DNA of 64,000 bases, taken from assembly GCA_028335825.1 (NCBI GenBank), contig JAIOKI010000016.1:248001-312000 (forward strand). Direction: 5' to 3'. Source of the DNA: Nosema muscidifuracis (lineage: Eukaryota > Microsporidia > Nosematidae). The notes beneath the pieces are model-generated. The model was not told where the DNA came from and made no database searches. It saw nothing but the letters and a program-made list of their open reading frames with translations. A program made the position numbers and the translations under genes. Numbering within the stretch: position 1 is the first letter of the stretch; every line of letters begins with the position of its first letter. This document shows, piece after piece, positions 39,224 through 48,895 of this stretch.

Positions 39224-41662
39224 TTAAATATAATCATCTTCTTCATAAATCTTTCTTAACATTGTTAAATTATTAGCTTTTTTATAAATAATTATAAGAC
39301 TTAATCGTGCCATTCTTTTCAATTCAATATTTTTTGTTGAAAGTGATTCTGTATAATGTTTTTCAGCAAATCCTACATATCCAAGCATATGATAAGCTAT
39401 TCCTATATTATATGATAAATTATAATATTCTTCATTACTACAAATATTTAATAATCCTTTTAATCCAGTTATACCTTTTTTTAACATTTCATTTTTATTT
39501 TCATTAGCTCTACTTTTATAAGTAATTATTAAAATTATATTATATATCATTTTATCTTTAAATGAGTCATTAAGTATAATATTATTGATTATTTTATAAG
39601 ACTTGTGTATAATATTTTTCATAAAGAATGTGCTAAGAAGAATATTAAGATCAAGAGATTTGTAAATTGTTTTGGGTTCTTCTTTGTTTTTATTATTTAT
39701 ATGTATATAATTCCTTCTAAAAACTCTTCTTATATTTCTTACTATATTTCCATAAGACCTTTTAAGAATGTAATCAGGAAAAAAATTTAAAAGGTAAAAT
39801 AAGAAATTAGCCCAACTGTAATCTTTAAATACATAAAAGGCATTTTTAAAACAATTGGATAATAAATTTAAATCATTATAGTAAATTGAATGTTTGATAG
39901 TTAAAAAAATAAATTGAGTATAAATATTTCTCTCTTTTTTAAAAATATCACATTCTAAACATTTCTTAAGTAAAAAAGAAGCTTCTCTAAATTTTTCTTT
40001 AACGATATTAGAAATAATATATTCTAATAAAACAGCTGACCATTCTTCAGTATCTAAACCATGAAGACTAAGAAGTCTTAAATTATCTTTATCATTTTCA
40101 TAAATTAAAGCTTTATCTGTACATAATTTTGAATCAACATCTACTAATTTATATCTTTTTAATTTAGTAAAAATAAACCTATTCTCTAAAAAATCATCTA
40201 CTAAAGATTTTACTTTTTCATGATATTCATCAATATTAATCTTAAATAAAGCTCTTGTTTTTAAATAAAGATCTCTATTTTCATTACATTTATCTTTAGT
40301 AGACATAAGCTTAGTTTTATCTTCATTCTCAATATCTTCTACAAAATTTACTAAAGAAGAAATTGTACGAAATTTTTGAGCAAGATCAAAATTTCCCATA
40401 TTTTTATATATTTCATACAATTTACTCTTTACAAAATTATTATCAGGATTAACTTCTAAAGTCTTTTGATAATAAAATAACGAATTATTTAAATCATTTC
40501 TCGTTAAATAAAAATCTCCAAATTTTGAAAAAATGTATTCATTCATAGAATCAACACGAGATTCTAAAATTTTAAGTATTTTTATGTATTGATAACTATT
40601 TTCGGAATCTTTGAGAACTTCTAATAATCCTTTAATATATTCTGGTTCATTAAAAGTATCCCAGAATGATGTATCATTAATTAAAGAATCTATATTAAAG
40701 TATTTTTCAAATGGATTTTTGTTATCTAATAACGAGTCTAATGATAAAGTTTTACTTAACTCATCACGATAAAATTCTAAATTATCGTCTTTAGTATAAA
40801 TATCAAACGATCTATTTTTCTTTTTAAGATCGTTAAAAATACTTTCTTTAGATTCAAAAACTTTTTCGCTAAATTCTTTAAAATCTAAATCTTCCATATC
40901 TTTGTTATACTTTATTTCTTCCTTAGAAGATGTATCTTTATTCATAAGACAACAAATAATATAAATAATTCTAATATCATTGGGTATTTTAACATTCTTT
41001 TCTAACAAGTATCTTTCTATAAGGTTTTTTGTTCCTATAAGATAACCAGTATCGTATTGAAGTCGAAATATGTTCATTAGAAAATCTAGTCCACATTTTT
41101 CAGGATATTGTTTATAAAACTTAATAAGATGTAAACAGCATTGAGCAGTACGTGCTTTATGTTTGGTTTCGTTACGTATAATATTAAATATATCAAAATC
41201 TACACCATCGAAATAGAATAGTTCAATTTTAGTTTCAAGTATTTTGTATTTTGATTTCAATATCTTGTATAACTGTAATTTCTCATCAACTAGATCTCGT
41301 TTATTATATTTTTTTTGTAACATCTGTATAAAATACAGTTTATCGGAAATAAGGTTGAGTTTAGTACTTAAATCATATAATTTATTCCATAAACCCCAGT
41401 TTGTTTTCATAAGTTGTGATGATATGAGATAAAAATTATAAGCTTTTATATCTTCACCCATTTCTTCGAAGACGAGGCCTAACATAAAATATGCTTTGGA
41501 ATTTTTAGGTGAACGTTTTAAAATTGATTTTAGGATTGTTATACAGGATTTAAAGTCATTTCGAACAAACATTTGATTGGCTGTTGTTAATTGGTTTAAT
41601 ATTTTTCTACTCATATCTTTTCGAGATTTACGTGTTAATGTTTCTTGGTCCCCATTTCCCAT
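39224..41662 (-). CDS. TFC4: TFIIIC TPR subunit Tfc4-like
   Basis: This 812-aa protein is built of TPR repeats. The N-terminal block ANQMFVRNDFKSCITILKSILKRSPKNSKAYFMLGLVFEEMGEDIKAY matches Tfc4/GTF3C3 ('AN-LYVRGDY-EAI-ILKEVIR.DP....AW..LG.IYEE.G'). A second TPR array lies at about 375-440, and the end has NIGIAYHMLGYVGFAEKHYTESL. Tfc4 bridges TFIIIC and TFIIIB on tRNA genes. Yeast Tfc4 is 1025 aa. The start codon lies within CCCCATATGGG. Confidence 0.72.
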   Translation of the reverse strand: MGNGDQETLTRKSRKDMSRKILNQLTTANQMFVRNDFKSCITILKSILKRSPKNSKAYFMLGLVFEEMGEDIKAYNFYLISSQLMKTNWGLWNKLYDLSTKLNLISDKLYFIQMLQKKYNKRDLVDEKLQLYKILKSKYKILETKIELFYFDGVDFDIFNIIRNETKHKARTAQCCLHLIKFYKQYPEKCGLDFLMNIFRLQYDTGYLIGTKNLIERYLLEKNVKIPNDIRIIYIICCLMNKDTSSKEEIKYNKDMEDLDFKEFSEKVFESKESIFNDLKKKNRSFDIYTKDDNLEFYRDELSKTLSLDSLLDNKNPFEKYFNIDSLINDTSFWDTFNEPEYIKGLLEVLKDSENSYQYIKILKILESRVDSMNEYIFSKFGDFYLTRNDLNNSLFYYQKTLEVNPDNNFVKSKLYEIYKNMGNFDLAQKFRTISSLVNFVEDIENEDKTKLMSTKDKCNENRDLYLKTRALFKINIDEYHEKVKSLVDDFLENRFIFTKLKRYKLVDVDSKLCTDKALIYENDKDNLRLLSLHGLDTEEWSAVLLEYIISNIVKEKFREASFLLKKCLECDIFKKERNIYTQFIFLTIKHSIYYNDLNLLSNCFKNAFYVFKDYSWANFLFYLLNFFPDYILKRSYGNIVRNIRRVFRRNYIHINNKNKEEPKTIYKSLDLNILLSTFFMKNIIHKSYKIINNIILNDSFKDKMIYNIILIITYKSRANENKNEMLKKGITGLKGLLNICSNEEYYNLSYNIGIAYHMLGYVGFAEKHYTESLSTKNIELKRMARLSLIIIYKKANNLTMLRKIYEEDDYI

Positions 41663-42485
41663 ATGGGGACATAAAATTATGTAGTAAAATATATTTAGCT
41701 TTTTAAGGAGAATTAAAATATTTTAATTGGTGGATTTCAAACATTAATTATAAATTTTATTAATAATATATGTATATCCAATAGAAAAAATAATATTTTT
41801 TTATTAAGTTTCTATTCAAATAATAAATTTTATATTAAATGATTTATTACATAACTGATCATATTCTCCTTATTTTATAGTAAAATTTCCTTAATAAACT
41901 GATACTACTTCTTAGAAATTAAGTAAAAATACAATAAATTTTTATATATGTAAATTATAAAAAATAACGGTTTAATATATAAAACAAGTTAATTTAAATG
42001 AAACACTTATAAATAATCTTAGAAAACGGTTGTAAATTAATTAAATAAATCAAAATATTTTTTAATGAAGGTAATGATAGAAATAGAGTATTTTTAATAA
42101 TATTTATTGTGAATATTATTAACTTGTTAAAATTTGCTAAATAATTATTTCAATGATAGAAATAGAGTATTCTTAATGATCTTTATTATAAAAATTATTA
42201 ACTTGTTGAAATTTGCTAAATAAATATTTCAATGATAGAAATAGAGTATTATTAATGATCTTTATTATGAATATTATTAACTTGTTGAAATTTAATAACT
42301 ATAAAAATAATAGAAATATTAAATTCTTAATATTTTATTTTAATACCATTTAATTTTTAAGGTTTGGATTTTTTTAATAAATTATCTCAAACAGAGTTGT
42401 TCAACTAATTTCATTCTAAAGAAAATAAAAAAATAAATTTTTAATATATCAAAATTTTAATTAAAATTTAAAAATCGAGGGTAGG
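41663..42485. repeat. Divergent spacer with three 79-bp tandem repeats
   Basis: No gene in 823 bases. A 79-bp unit starting TGATAGAAATAGAGTAT is repeated at 42075, 42154 and 42233 with the inner phrase ATTATTAACTTGTTGAAATTTGCTAAATAA. The left half is AT-rich without recognised features. Confidence 0.7.
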
Positions 42486-43307
42486 ATGTTTTTTTTAACA
42501 ATATTCATATTTAAAATTCTTTGTAGTGAAAATATTAGAAAGGAAGAAATATCAAATAAACGTAAATACGATGAAGATTTATCAACTGAAAATAACAAAA
42601 GATTTAAAGAAGAATCATCTAATAAAAATAGTCAGATACGTAATTTTATTGATTTATTAGACATTTCTTGTATGAATAAAAATGAAGATTATGATAGTAA
42701 AAGAAAACTTGAATATATAAAAGAGTACCTTGTTATGTACAAAACAATTTTAAATACAATTGAAGACGAGATAATTTTAAATTTCAGACGTACTAAAATG
42801 TTAGATAAATCTTTAGATATATTGAATTATCTTATTAGATTTGTATTTATTGATATATCTAACTCCACTAAAGAAGAACTTCATTTAAGAAATGATTTTA
42901 GACATCTTTACGAATTTATGAATATGAAATTTTATAATCAACAGATCGAGTCAGAAGAAGAAAGAAAGATGATTAACAGACTTAAAAATAATTCATTAGT
43001 TTCTAAAAAAATAGTAATTCAATGTTTTTTAAGCTGTTTTAAAAATTATTTAGATTTATTTGAGGGAGAATCCACTTTATTTTGTATAAAAAAATATAAT
43101 TTTATTCTTATAAATTCCCTTTTCTTATCTTTGTATAACGAAAATAAAGAAAGTTATGAGATTTTTATTAATTTCTGGAAGAATAATATAATTGATGCTG
43201 ATTCTCTTGAGTACTACAAGGATTGTACAATAAGAGAACTTTTAATCTATCAGTATTATAAACTTAATAGTATAATCAATATATGGTATAATAAAAATGG
43301 TAAATAA
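42486..43307 (+). CDS. Secreted protein candidate with bipartite nuclear localisation signal
   Basis: The 273-aa protein begins with a signal-peptide-like stretch MFFLTIFIFKILCSEN (likely cleavage near residues 13-15). Next comes a bipartite basic motif, K25-R26-K27 then K38-R39-F40-K41 (NKRKYDEDLSTENNKRFKEE). The rest is helical with two to three hydrophobic patches and no recognised domain. Secretion plus a nuclear signal is the layout expected of an effector sent to the host nucleus; this is inference. GGG lies just before the ATG. It stands next to the lineage-specific tandem pair. Confidence 0.7.
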   Translation: MFFLTIFIFKILCSENIRKEEISNKRKYDEDLSTENNKRFKEESSNKNSQIRNFIDLLDISCMNKNEDYDSKRKLEYIKEYLVMYKTILNTIEDEIILNFRRTKMLDKSLDILNYLIRFVFIDISNSTKEELHLRNDFRHLYEFMNMKFYNQQIESEEERKMINRLKNNSLVSKKIVIQCFLSCFKNYLDLFEGESTLFCIKKYNFILINSLFLSLYNENKESYEIFINFWKNNIIDADSLEYYKDCTIRELLIYQYYKLNSIINIWYNKNGK

Positions 43308-43675
43308 ACAATTTTTCAAAGTATTAAATTTTAAGTCTAATAAATTTTAAAAGTCTTAAAAAAATCTTATAAATTTAAATAGAGTCTTATAAATTTAATT
43401 TATATTTTAAGTCTAAAAAATTAAAAGTACATTTTAAAAAGTCTTATAAATTAAAAGTATATTTTAAATAGAATTTTATAAATTGAGAAATATTTTGTAA
43501 AACATTTCTTATTTTTTTAATATATTTTTTATAATTAATCATAATTTGATATGTTTGACATTTTGTTATTACAAAATTGTTTTATGCTAAATGTTGGTAT
43601 TATGCATAAATTAATTAATATATTATGTAATGTTTATTTTATAAAAATAAATTTAAATAAATCGTAATCGTCTTA
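43308..43675. repeat. Spacer, AAAAGTCTTATAAATTAAAAGTATATTTTAAA repeats
   Basis: No gene. Variants of GTCTTATAAATTTAAA and AAGT.TATTTTAAA recur four to five times from 43330 to 43480. Confidence 0.45.
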
Positions 43676-44926
43676 ATGATAAAATCTAAAATTTGTGATC
43701 TATATGAGAAATCTAAATCTATAAACTCTATTATAAGAATAATAGGTACACCTAAAAACTTGAATATAGATGAAGATCATAGAAAAGAAGAGGAAAATGG
43801 AATAGAAAAGGTTATAAATAGGGTGTCTTATAATGATGTAAATAAAGTTAATGTAAAAAATAAGGCTTATAATGATGTAAATAAAGTTAATGTAAAAAAT
43901 AAGGCTTATAATGATGTAAATAAAATCAATGTATATAATGAATATTATAATGATGTAAATAAAGTCAATGTATATGATGAATATTATAATGATATTTTTG
44001 ATAAATCTTATAATGATATATCTGATAAAGTCAATGTAAAAAATAATGCTTATAATGATGTAAATAAAATCAATATATTTGATAAATCTTATAATGATAA
44101 AGTTACTATATCTGATATGGATATAATTAATGCAAGTTCTGTAGAGACTTTTTCTTTAGAAGAATTTCGTACTCTTATTATAGAAAGTAGACGTAAAAAT
44201 ATTGATTTTATTTTAGCTAGAGTAACTACTGAAGATTCAAATGATCCATCAATTCTTTACAATTTTTATTATTCAGCTACAGAGATAAATAAAATTCTTT
44301 ACAGATCAGATTCAAAAAATCATTTACTTCATAGAATGAGAATAAAAAATCCTTTGAATAATATGGAAATTCTAGGTCAAGTTTTATATTACAAAATACA
44401 AGTGAAACAGATAGATGAATCTTTACAAAATTATCATTTAAATCGTATAAAGAATTTATACAAAGAAGATAATTTGAAATGTGAAAAATTTAACCTTAAG
44501 AATAATGAAGTATCAAACAGTTTTAGTAAAATAATTTATTACGCTAATTATTTCGCATCAGAGGATGATTTTATGACTAAAAAAAATGTTCGTGAATATT
44601 TCAAATCTAACAGAGTTAATTTTGAAGATGATTTTTTGTTTGAATTTGAAAGTAGAGAAAACGAATTATTTGGATTTTACGATTACGATCAAAATGATGA
44701 TGGATTTACTTGGAGAAGATTTTTTATTGTCTATGTAAGTCTTTTAATTAGTGTTATAGGAATTTGTATATTATTTAATGATAACAGTACAATTAAGGTT
44801 TATCTCTTCCCTATACTATTATTTCTAATTATTCCTTTTATTTTACTTTTATTATTCTCTTTTATTGGATCAATATTTTGTGTGTTCTTTTTTTTTAAAA
44901 ATTTATATGAGAGAGTAAATGCCTGA
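43676..44926 (+). CDS. Tail-anchored membrane protein of unrecognised family, copy 1, with internal YND repeats
   Basis: I do not recognise this 416-aa family. It has a short N-terminal motif LYEKSKSINSIIRIIGTP (9-26), then a repeat region at 52-141, then a core domain (about 150-255) with SVETFSLEEFR, RRKNIDFI, ARVTT, LYNFYY, LLHRM, NPLNNMEILGQV. A linker follows, then two hydrophobic helices (about 350-407) and a short charged tail. The gene at 45624 is a clear paralogue without the repeats. No signal peptide is seen, so the protein probably faces the cytosol with a hairpin C-terminal anchor. No CCC is present near the ATG. Confidence 0.85.
   Translation: MIKSKICDLYEKSKSINSIIRIIGTPKNLNIDEDHRKEEENGIEKVINRVSYNDVNKVNVKNKAYNDVNKVNVKNKAYNDVNKINVYNEYYNDVNKVNVYDEYYNDIFDKSYNDISDKVNVKNNAYNDVNKINIFDKSYNDKVTISDMDIINASSVETFSLEEFRTLIIESRRKNIDFILARVTTEDSNDPSILYNFYYSATEINKILYRSDSKNHLLHRMRIKNPLNNMEILGQVLYYKIQVKQIDESLQNYHLNRIKNLYKEDNLKCEKFNLKNNEVSNSFSKIIYYANYFASEDDFMTKKNVREYFKSNRVNFEDDFLFEFESRENELFGFYDYDQNDDGFTWRRFFIVYVSLLISVIGICILFNDNSTIKVYLFPILLFLIIPFILLLLFSFIGSIFCVFFFFKNLYERVNA
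43829..44098 (+). repeat. 39-bp coding repeat (YNDVNKVNVKNKA)
   Basis: Within copy 1, YND occurs at residues 52, 65, 78, 91, 104, 112, 126 and 139. The first units are an exact 13-residue (39-bp) period, later ones are shortened or varied (YNDVNKINVYNEY, YNDIFDKS, YNDISDKVNVKNNA). Near-identical DNA in the first copies suggests recent expansion. Confidence 0.9.
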
Positions 44927-45623
44927 TTTTTTTCATATAAATTTAATGTATTAAAAATAACTTTGAATTAGTTTTAGATTAAGAAAAGTATTATATAAAT
45001 AAAATATGTATATTAAGAAAATTTTATATAAAACATAAATAATAATTAATATGATCTAAAGCATTTAATAATAATTAATATATGAATAAAAATACAAGGA
45101 TATAATAAAAGATTAATCTACATTTTTAAAATACAAGGATATAATAAAAGATTAATCTACATTTTTAAAATACAAGGATATAATAAAAGATTAATCTACA
45201 TTTTTAAAATACAAGGATATAATAATAATTTATATAATATAATTTACATATAATAATAATTAATTTTAAATAAAAATAAATCTACTTTTTCTTTTACATA
45301 TTTAATGTAGTCTATTTAATATAGTCAATTTATAAGAAAGAATATAATGAATTATAATTAAAAAAATACAAAATATTTGGAATAAAATTTTAAACTGAAG
45401 ATATTTAAAATTATAATTCCTTTATTAAATTGTTTAATTATTAATTAAAATAAAAAATTGATTTTTAATTAAATAAAATATTATTAAAATAAACTATTTT
45501 TTATTATTAAAATATAAAGTAATTAAATTTATTTAAAAATAAGATTATTTTTTTCTTATTTTTAATAAACAATGTTTTTGTTTACATTAAATTCATAATA
45601 ATTCCCAAATAGATAAACATAAA
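44927..45623. repeat. Spacer with exact 39-bp tandem repeat
   Basis: No gene. ATACAAGGATATAATAAAAG plus TTAATCTACATTTTTAAA starts at 45092, 45131 and 45170 in identical 39-bp units, with a partial copy at 45209. The rest is AT-rich. CCC at 45604-45606 lies 18 bases upstream of the next ATG. Confidence 0.85.
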
Positions 45624-46682
45624 ATGATGAGCTCAGATAATTACAATTTATACGAGAAATCAAAAACCATAAACACTATAATAAAAGTACTAGGAGCTCC
45701 TAATAACTCTACACCAGGTGAAGAACTTGAAATGGAAGAAATTAATGCAAATTCTGTAGAAACATTTACTTTAGAAGAATTTCGTAGTATAATTATTGAT
45801 TGTAGACGTAAAAATATAGACTTTATTATAGCAAGAGTTACTACTCCAGATCCTTACGATCAATCTACTTTATATAATTTTTATTACGCAGCTTCAGAAA
45901 TTAATAGAGTATTGTTTAGATTTGAATCAGAAAGAAGACTTCTTCATAGAATGAAAGTAAGAAATCCTTTAAATAATATGTATATATTAGGCCAAGTGTA
46001 TTATTATAAGATAACTTTGGAACAAATAGATAAATCTTTAGTAGATTATTATTTTAAAGAGAATTCTGATGATAAGAAAAGAAATAGAATGAAATCTTTT
46101 TCTGCTATTTTTAGAAGTGGAAGCTTAGCTAAAGAAACTGATTTACATTCTAAAGATGCTAATGATAGCATAGTAAGTAGCTCTAGTTTATCAGATGATG
46201 GAAACGAAAAATCTGCTAAGGAGATATTGGAACATTGTCAGAGTTCAATTCTTTCACCATCAGAAATATCCAAAACTAAAAGTATAATTTATTACGCCAA
46301 ATTCTTTGCAACAGATGACGATTTTTTAATGCAGAATGATATTAGAGATTATTTTAGAAGAAATACATTAGACGAAGATGATGACTTTTTATTTGAGATA
46401 GATCGTGGACAAAATGACTTCTTTGCTTTATTAGAATCAGGATCTGAAGAAGAAAATGAAGAAATTGTTAGTTGGAAAAGAGTTTTAACAGCTCATGTAA
46501 GTATGCTAATTACATTATTAGGTATTTGTTTATTAATAGGTACTGGTCCTATAATTATTCTAATAGCTCTTCCTATAGCTTTAATATTCTTCTTATCTTT
46601 TATTGGTTCAATATTTTATATATTATTCTGTCGAAGAAGTACATTTGATACATTAGCGGTGCAAAGTGTTGAAGAGGTGTAA
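45624..46682 (+). CDS. Tail-anchored membrane protein of unrecognised family, copy 2
   Basis: This 352-aa paralogue of the gene at 43676 shares the N-terminal LYEKSKTINTIIKVLGAP, the core (SVETFTLEEFRSIIIDCRRK, ARVTTPDPYD, LYNFYYAASEIN, LLHRMKVRNPLNNM, ILGQVYYYKI), IIYYAKFFATDDDFL, and the C-terminal pair of hydrophobic helices (about 290-335). The YND repeats are absent; instead a Ser-rich linker (VSSSSLSDD) separates the core from YYAKFFA. ATG 45624 is followed by a second ATG at once. The role is unknown; the tandem position indicates local duplication. Confidence 0.87.
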   Translation: MMSSDNYNLYEKSKTINTIIKVLGAPNNSTPGEELEMEEINANSVETFTLEEFRSIIIDCRRKNIDFIIARVTTPDPYDQSTLYNFYYAASEINRVLFRFESERRLLHRMKVRNPLNNMYILGQVYYYKITLEQIDKSLVDYYFKENSDDKKRNRMKSFSAIFRSGSLAKETDLHSKDANDSIVSSSSLSDDGNEKSAKEILEHCQSSILSPSEISKTKSIIYYAKFFATDDDFLMQNDIRDYFRRNTLDEDDDFLFEIDRGQNDFFALLESGSEEENEEIVSWKRVLTAHVSMLITLLGICLLIGTGPIIILIALPIALIFFLSFIGSIFYILFCRRSTFDTLAVQSVEEV

Positions 46683-47130
46683 AATATAATAAATCATATA
46701 TTTTCGTATATATTCTATTTATGTATTTTTAATAACTATTTAATTATCATATTTCTAGTAATAAGTTAGTCATCTATAAATTATTATGTTAATACAATAA
46801 ATATTTAATTATCATATTTTTAAATTATTATGTTAATACAATAAATATTTAATAAGAATAATTATAAAATATTATGTTAATATAATAAATAATTTAATAA
46901 GAATAATTATAAAATATTATGTTAATATAATAAATAATTTAATAAGAATAATTATCAATTATTATGTTAATATAATAAATAATTTAATAAAAATAATTAT
47001 GAATTATTATGCTAAATTTTAATTTTTTAAAAAAATACGGTTTTTAATTAACATACTAAAATAATCTTTTATTAGTAAACCCCTAGTTCAGTATATTTTT
47101 ATAACATGAGAAAATTTAATTAATTCTTAA
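46683..47130. repeat. 44-45 bp tandem repeat array
   Basis: No gene. TTATGTTAATA begins at 46784, 46828, 46872, 46917 and 46962, with a decayed copy at 47007, giving six units of 44-45 bp with TAATAAATAATTTAATAAGAATAATTAT between. Confidence 0.75.
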
Positions 47131-48399
47131 TTAGCTATTAAATTTCTTTATAAACATACTAGGATCTAATATATATGTCAAGTTGTACAATACATAGATA
47201 AATATCAAAATACACCCTAAATCTTTACTCAATTTTTGATTCTTCATAATATAATTAAAAGTAGAAACTACAAAAGAAATAGTAGAAATTGATAAACCCA
47301 CACGATCTCCTTCATATATGGGATCAGTATATTCTGAATTAATTAATCTTTTAAATGGTACAAATAAGAGAGAATTTAAAATTATAGAGTAGAAAAGTGA
47401 ACAAGTAGCTTGTGAAGACTTGTTCAATCTAGAATAATATATCAAATTTAGTATCTCAGGAAGAGCTATTACACCAGCTGTAAATATCATATTCATATAA
47501 TTTAGATTAATATTTGATTGAATGTTTATTCTTTGTAAAAGATTTGGTATACGATCTATAAAAATAACTAAAAATAGCATAGTTGAAATTAATCCATAAA
47601 AGAAATTAATAATTTGAAGATTCTGATTTTTTGCACATTTTACTAGTACCAATCCAATTAATGATGATAAGAAGAGTGCTATTATAATATCTTGGGTATT
47701 TTCAAATATATTAAAATACCAAATAAATATACCAGTATTAATGACAGGTGAGATTAACGTTTTAATACTGGAAGAGATAGATTGTTTATTAACATTTTCT
47801 ATATCTAATATTACGATATCGTAGAAATATTTCGAAAAATATTTGTTGATTTGTTTTAAATATACAAAATTCGTATCTGACGTCGAGACTGAAATATTTT
47901 CTTGTCTATAATTATCTTTCATTCTTATTGTGTAAAATAAAAATATAAGAAAAATTACAATCGAAGCATTTTTAAAAAATAAAGGGTAGATATTTTCTTG
48001 TAAACATATTGCTTGTAATATTAAAGAAATTGTCAAACAACACGCATCTTTCAAATAACTGTTAAATTTTATAAAAGATTTTGAACGAGTATTCAGTAAA
48101 ATTAATCCAAGTCCCAAAGATAAATTTAAAGCACTAAACCCTGTCATAGTAGATCTCGAGCAATATGTATTAGATTTCATTACAAAATATATTCTTGGTA
48201 GATTTATTACCGCTGAATGTATCAAAGCATTCTTGTAAATATTTGTGATATTAAATGATAAGATTATATGTTCAAGTATTTTAGTATAATATTGAGTAAT
48301 CAAGATCGAGAAAAGGATTGTGTGGATTGTTCCGTATAAAATTATTGATATCGCATACTGTTCTGGTGTGTAATCTTTTAAATTTAATAGATTTATCAT
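47131..48399 (-). CDS. Multi-pass membrane protein, possibly a divergent Ca2+:cation antiporter
   Basis: I start the protein at ATG 48399 (MINLLNLKDYTPEQYA), which directly follows CCC; the frame is open upstream without another ATG. The 422-aa product has roughly ten hydrophobic segments in two halves separated by a hydrophilic loop (about residues 163-205). The segments NLSLGLGLILL and TAGVIALPEILNLIYYS...CSLFYSIILNSLLF sit where the alpha-repeats of CaCA exchangers would be (family: GxSLPE..., GSNIFN). The match is loose. It could also be another transporter. Confidence 0.4.
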   Translation of the reverse strand: MINLLNLKDYTPEQYAISIILYGTIHTILFSILITQYYTKILEHIILSFNITNIYKNALIHSAVINLPRIYFVMKSNTYCSRSTMTGFSALNLSLGLGLILLNTRSKSFIKFNSYLKDACCLTISLILQAICLQENIYPLFFKNASIVIFLIFLFYTIRMKDNYRQENISVSTSDTNFVYLKQINKYFSKYFYDIVILDIENVNKQSISSSIKTLISPVINTGIFIWYFNIFENTQDIIIALFLSSLIGLVLVKCAKNQNLQIINFFYGLISTMLFLVIFIDRIPNLLQRINIQSNINLNYMNMIFTAGVIALPEILNLIYYSRLNKSSQATCSLFYSIILNSLLFVPFKRLINSEYTDPIYEGDRVGLSISTISFVVSTFNYIMKNQKLSKDLGCILIFIYVLYNLTYILDPSMFIKKFNS

Positions 48400-48469
48400 G
48401 GGTATAAATAATAACAAAAATTAATATCGACATAATTTTATTTGTTTGTTTGTATAAAATAAAGACAAT

Positions 48470-48895
48470 TTATTTTTTCTTTCCTTTCTTAGGTTTTATT
48501 TTCCTTTTTGCTACAAGATTAAGTTTATTTTCTATCACCTCTCCCTTATTTGTAGTAACATATTCAGGAGCTTTTTCTGGTTGTATTACAGAAGCAGTAT
48601 TTTTAGAAGGTTTTAGTCTCATTTTTGATATTGTATATTTAATTCCTTCCATTAGATTCTTTTTTCCATACATCTTTTTTATCTTGAATCTTCCAAAATT
48701 AAAAAAATCTCTTGGATGTTTTTTATTCTGTTCTGGAATATTTTCAATTTCCAAATACTTAAGAGCATTATAAATTTCAATAAATGTAGGTTTATCAATA
48801 CAAAGTTCTTTATTGTATTTCCTACCTTCACTCATCTTTTTAGTAGAATCAATATATACAGGATACAGAATGTAATAATCTCTTAATGATTCCAT
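48470..48895 (-). CDS. SEC65: Signal recognition particle subunit SRP19/Sec65
   Basis: The start is set at ATG 48895 (MESLRDYYILYPVYID) because CCC lies three bases upstream and the SRP19 fold begins here; the upstream in-frame ATG adds only a hydrophobic stretch. YPVYIDSTKKMSEGRKYNKELCIDKP, EIYNALKYLEI and HPRDFFNFGRFKIK match SRP19, and the Lys-rich tail (KRKIKPKKGKKK) is also typical. It binds SRP RNA helices 6 and 8 and helps load SRP54. The 141 aa are close to human SRP19 (144). Confidence 0.93.
   Translation of the reverse strand: MESLRDYYILYPVYIDSTKKMSEGRKYNKELCIDKPTFIEIYNALKYLEIENIPEQNKKHPRDFFNFGRFKIKKMYGKKNLMEGIKYTISKMRLKPSKNTASVIQPEKAPEYVTTNKGEVIENKLNLVAKRKIKPKKGKKK

Noticed and set aside
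41641-41672. Palindrome CCCATATGGG around the TFC4 start codon as a regulator site
   Set aside because: It is explained by a CCCC start motif next to an ATGGG coding start; there is no second copy in the window.
45092-45225. CRISPR-like array
   Set aside because: The repeats are head-to-tail with no unique spacers and the genome is eukaryotic; it is a plain tandem repeat.
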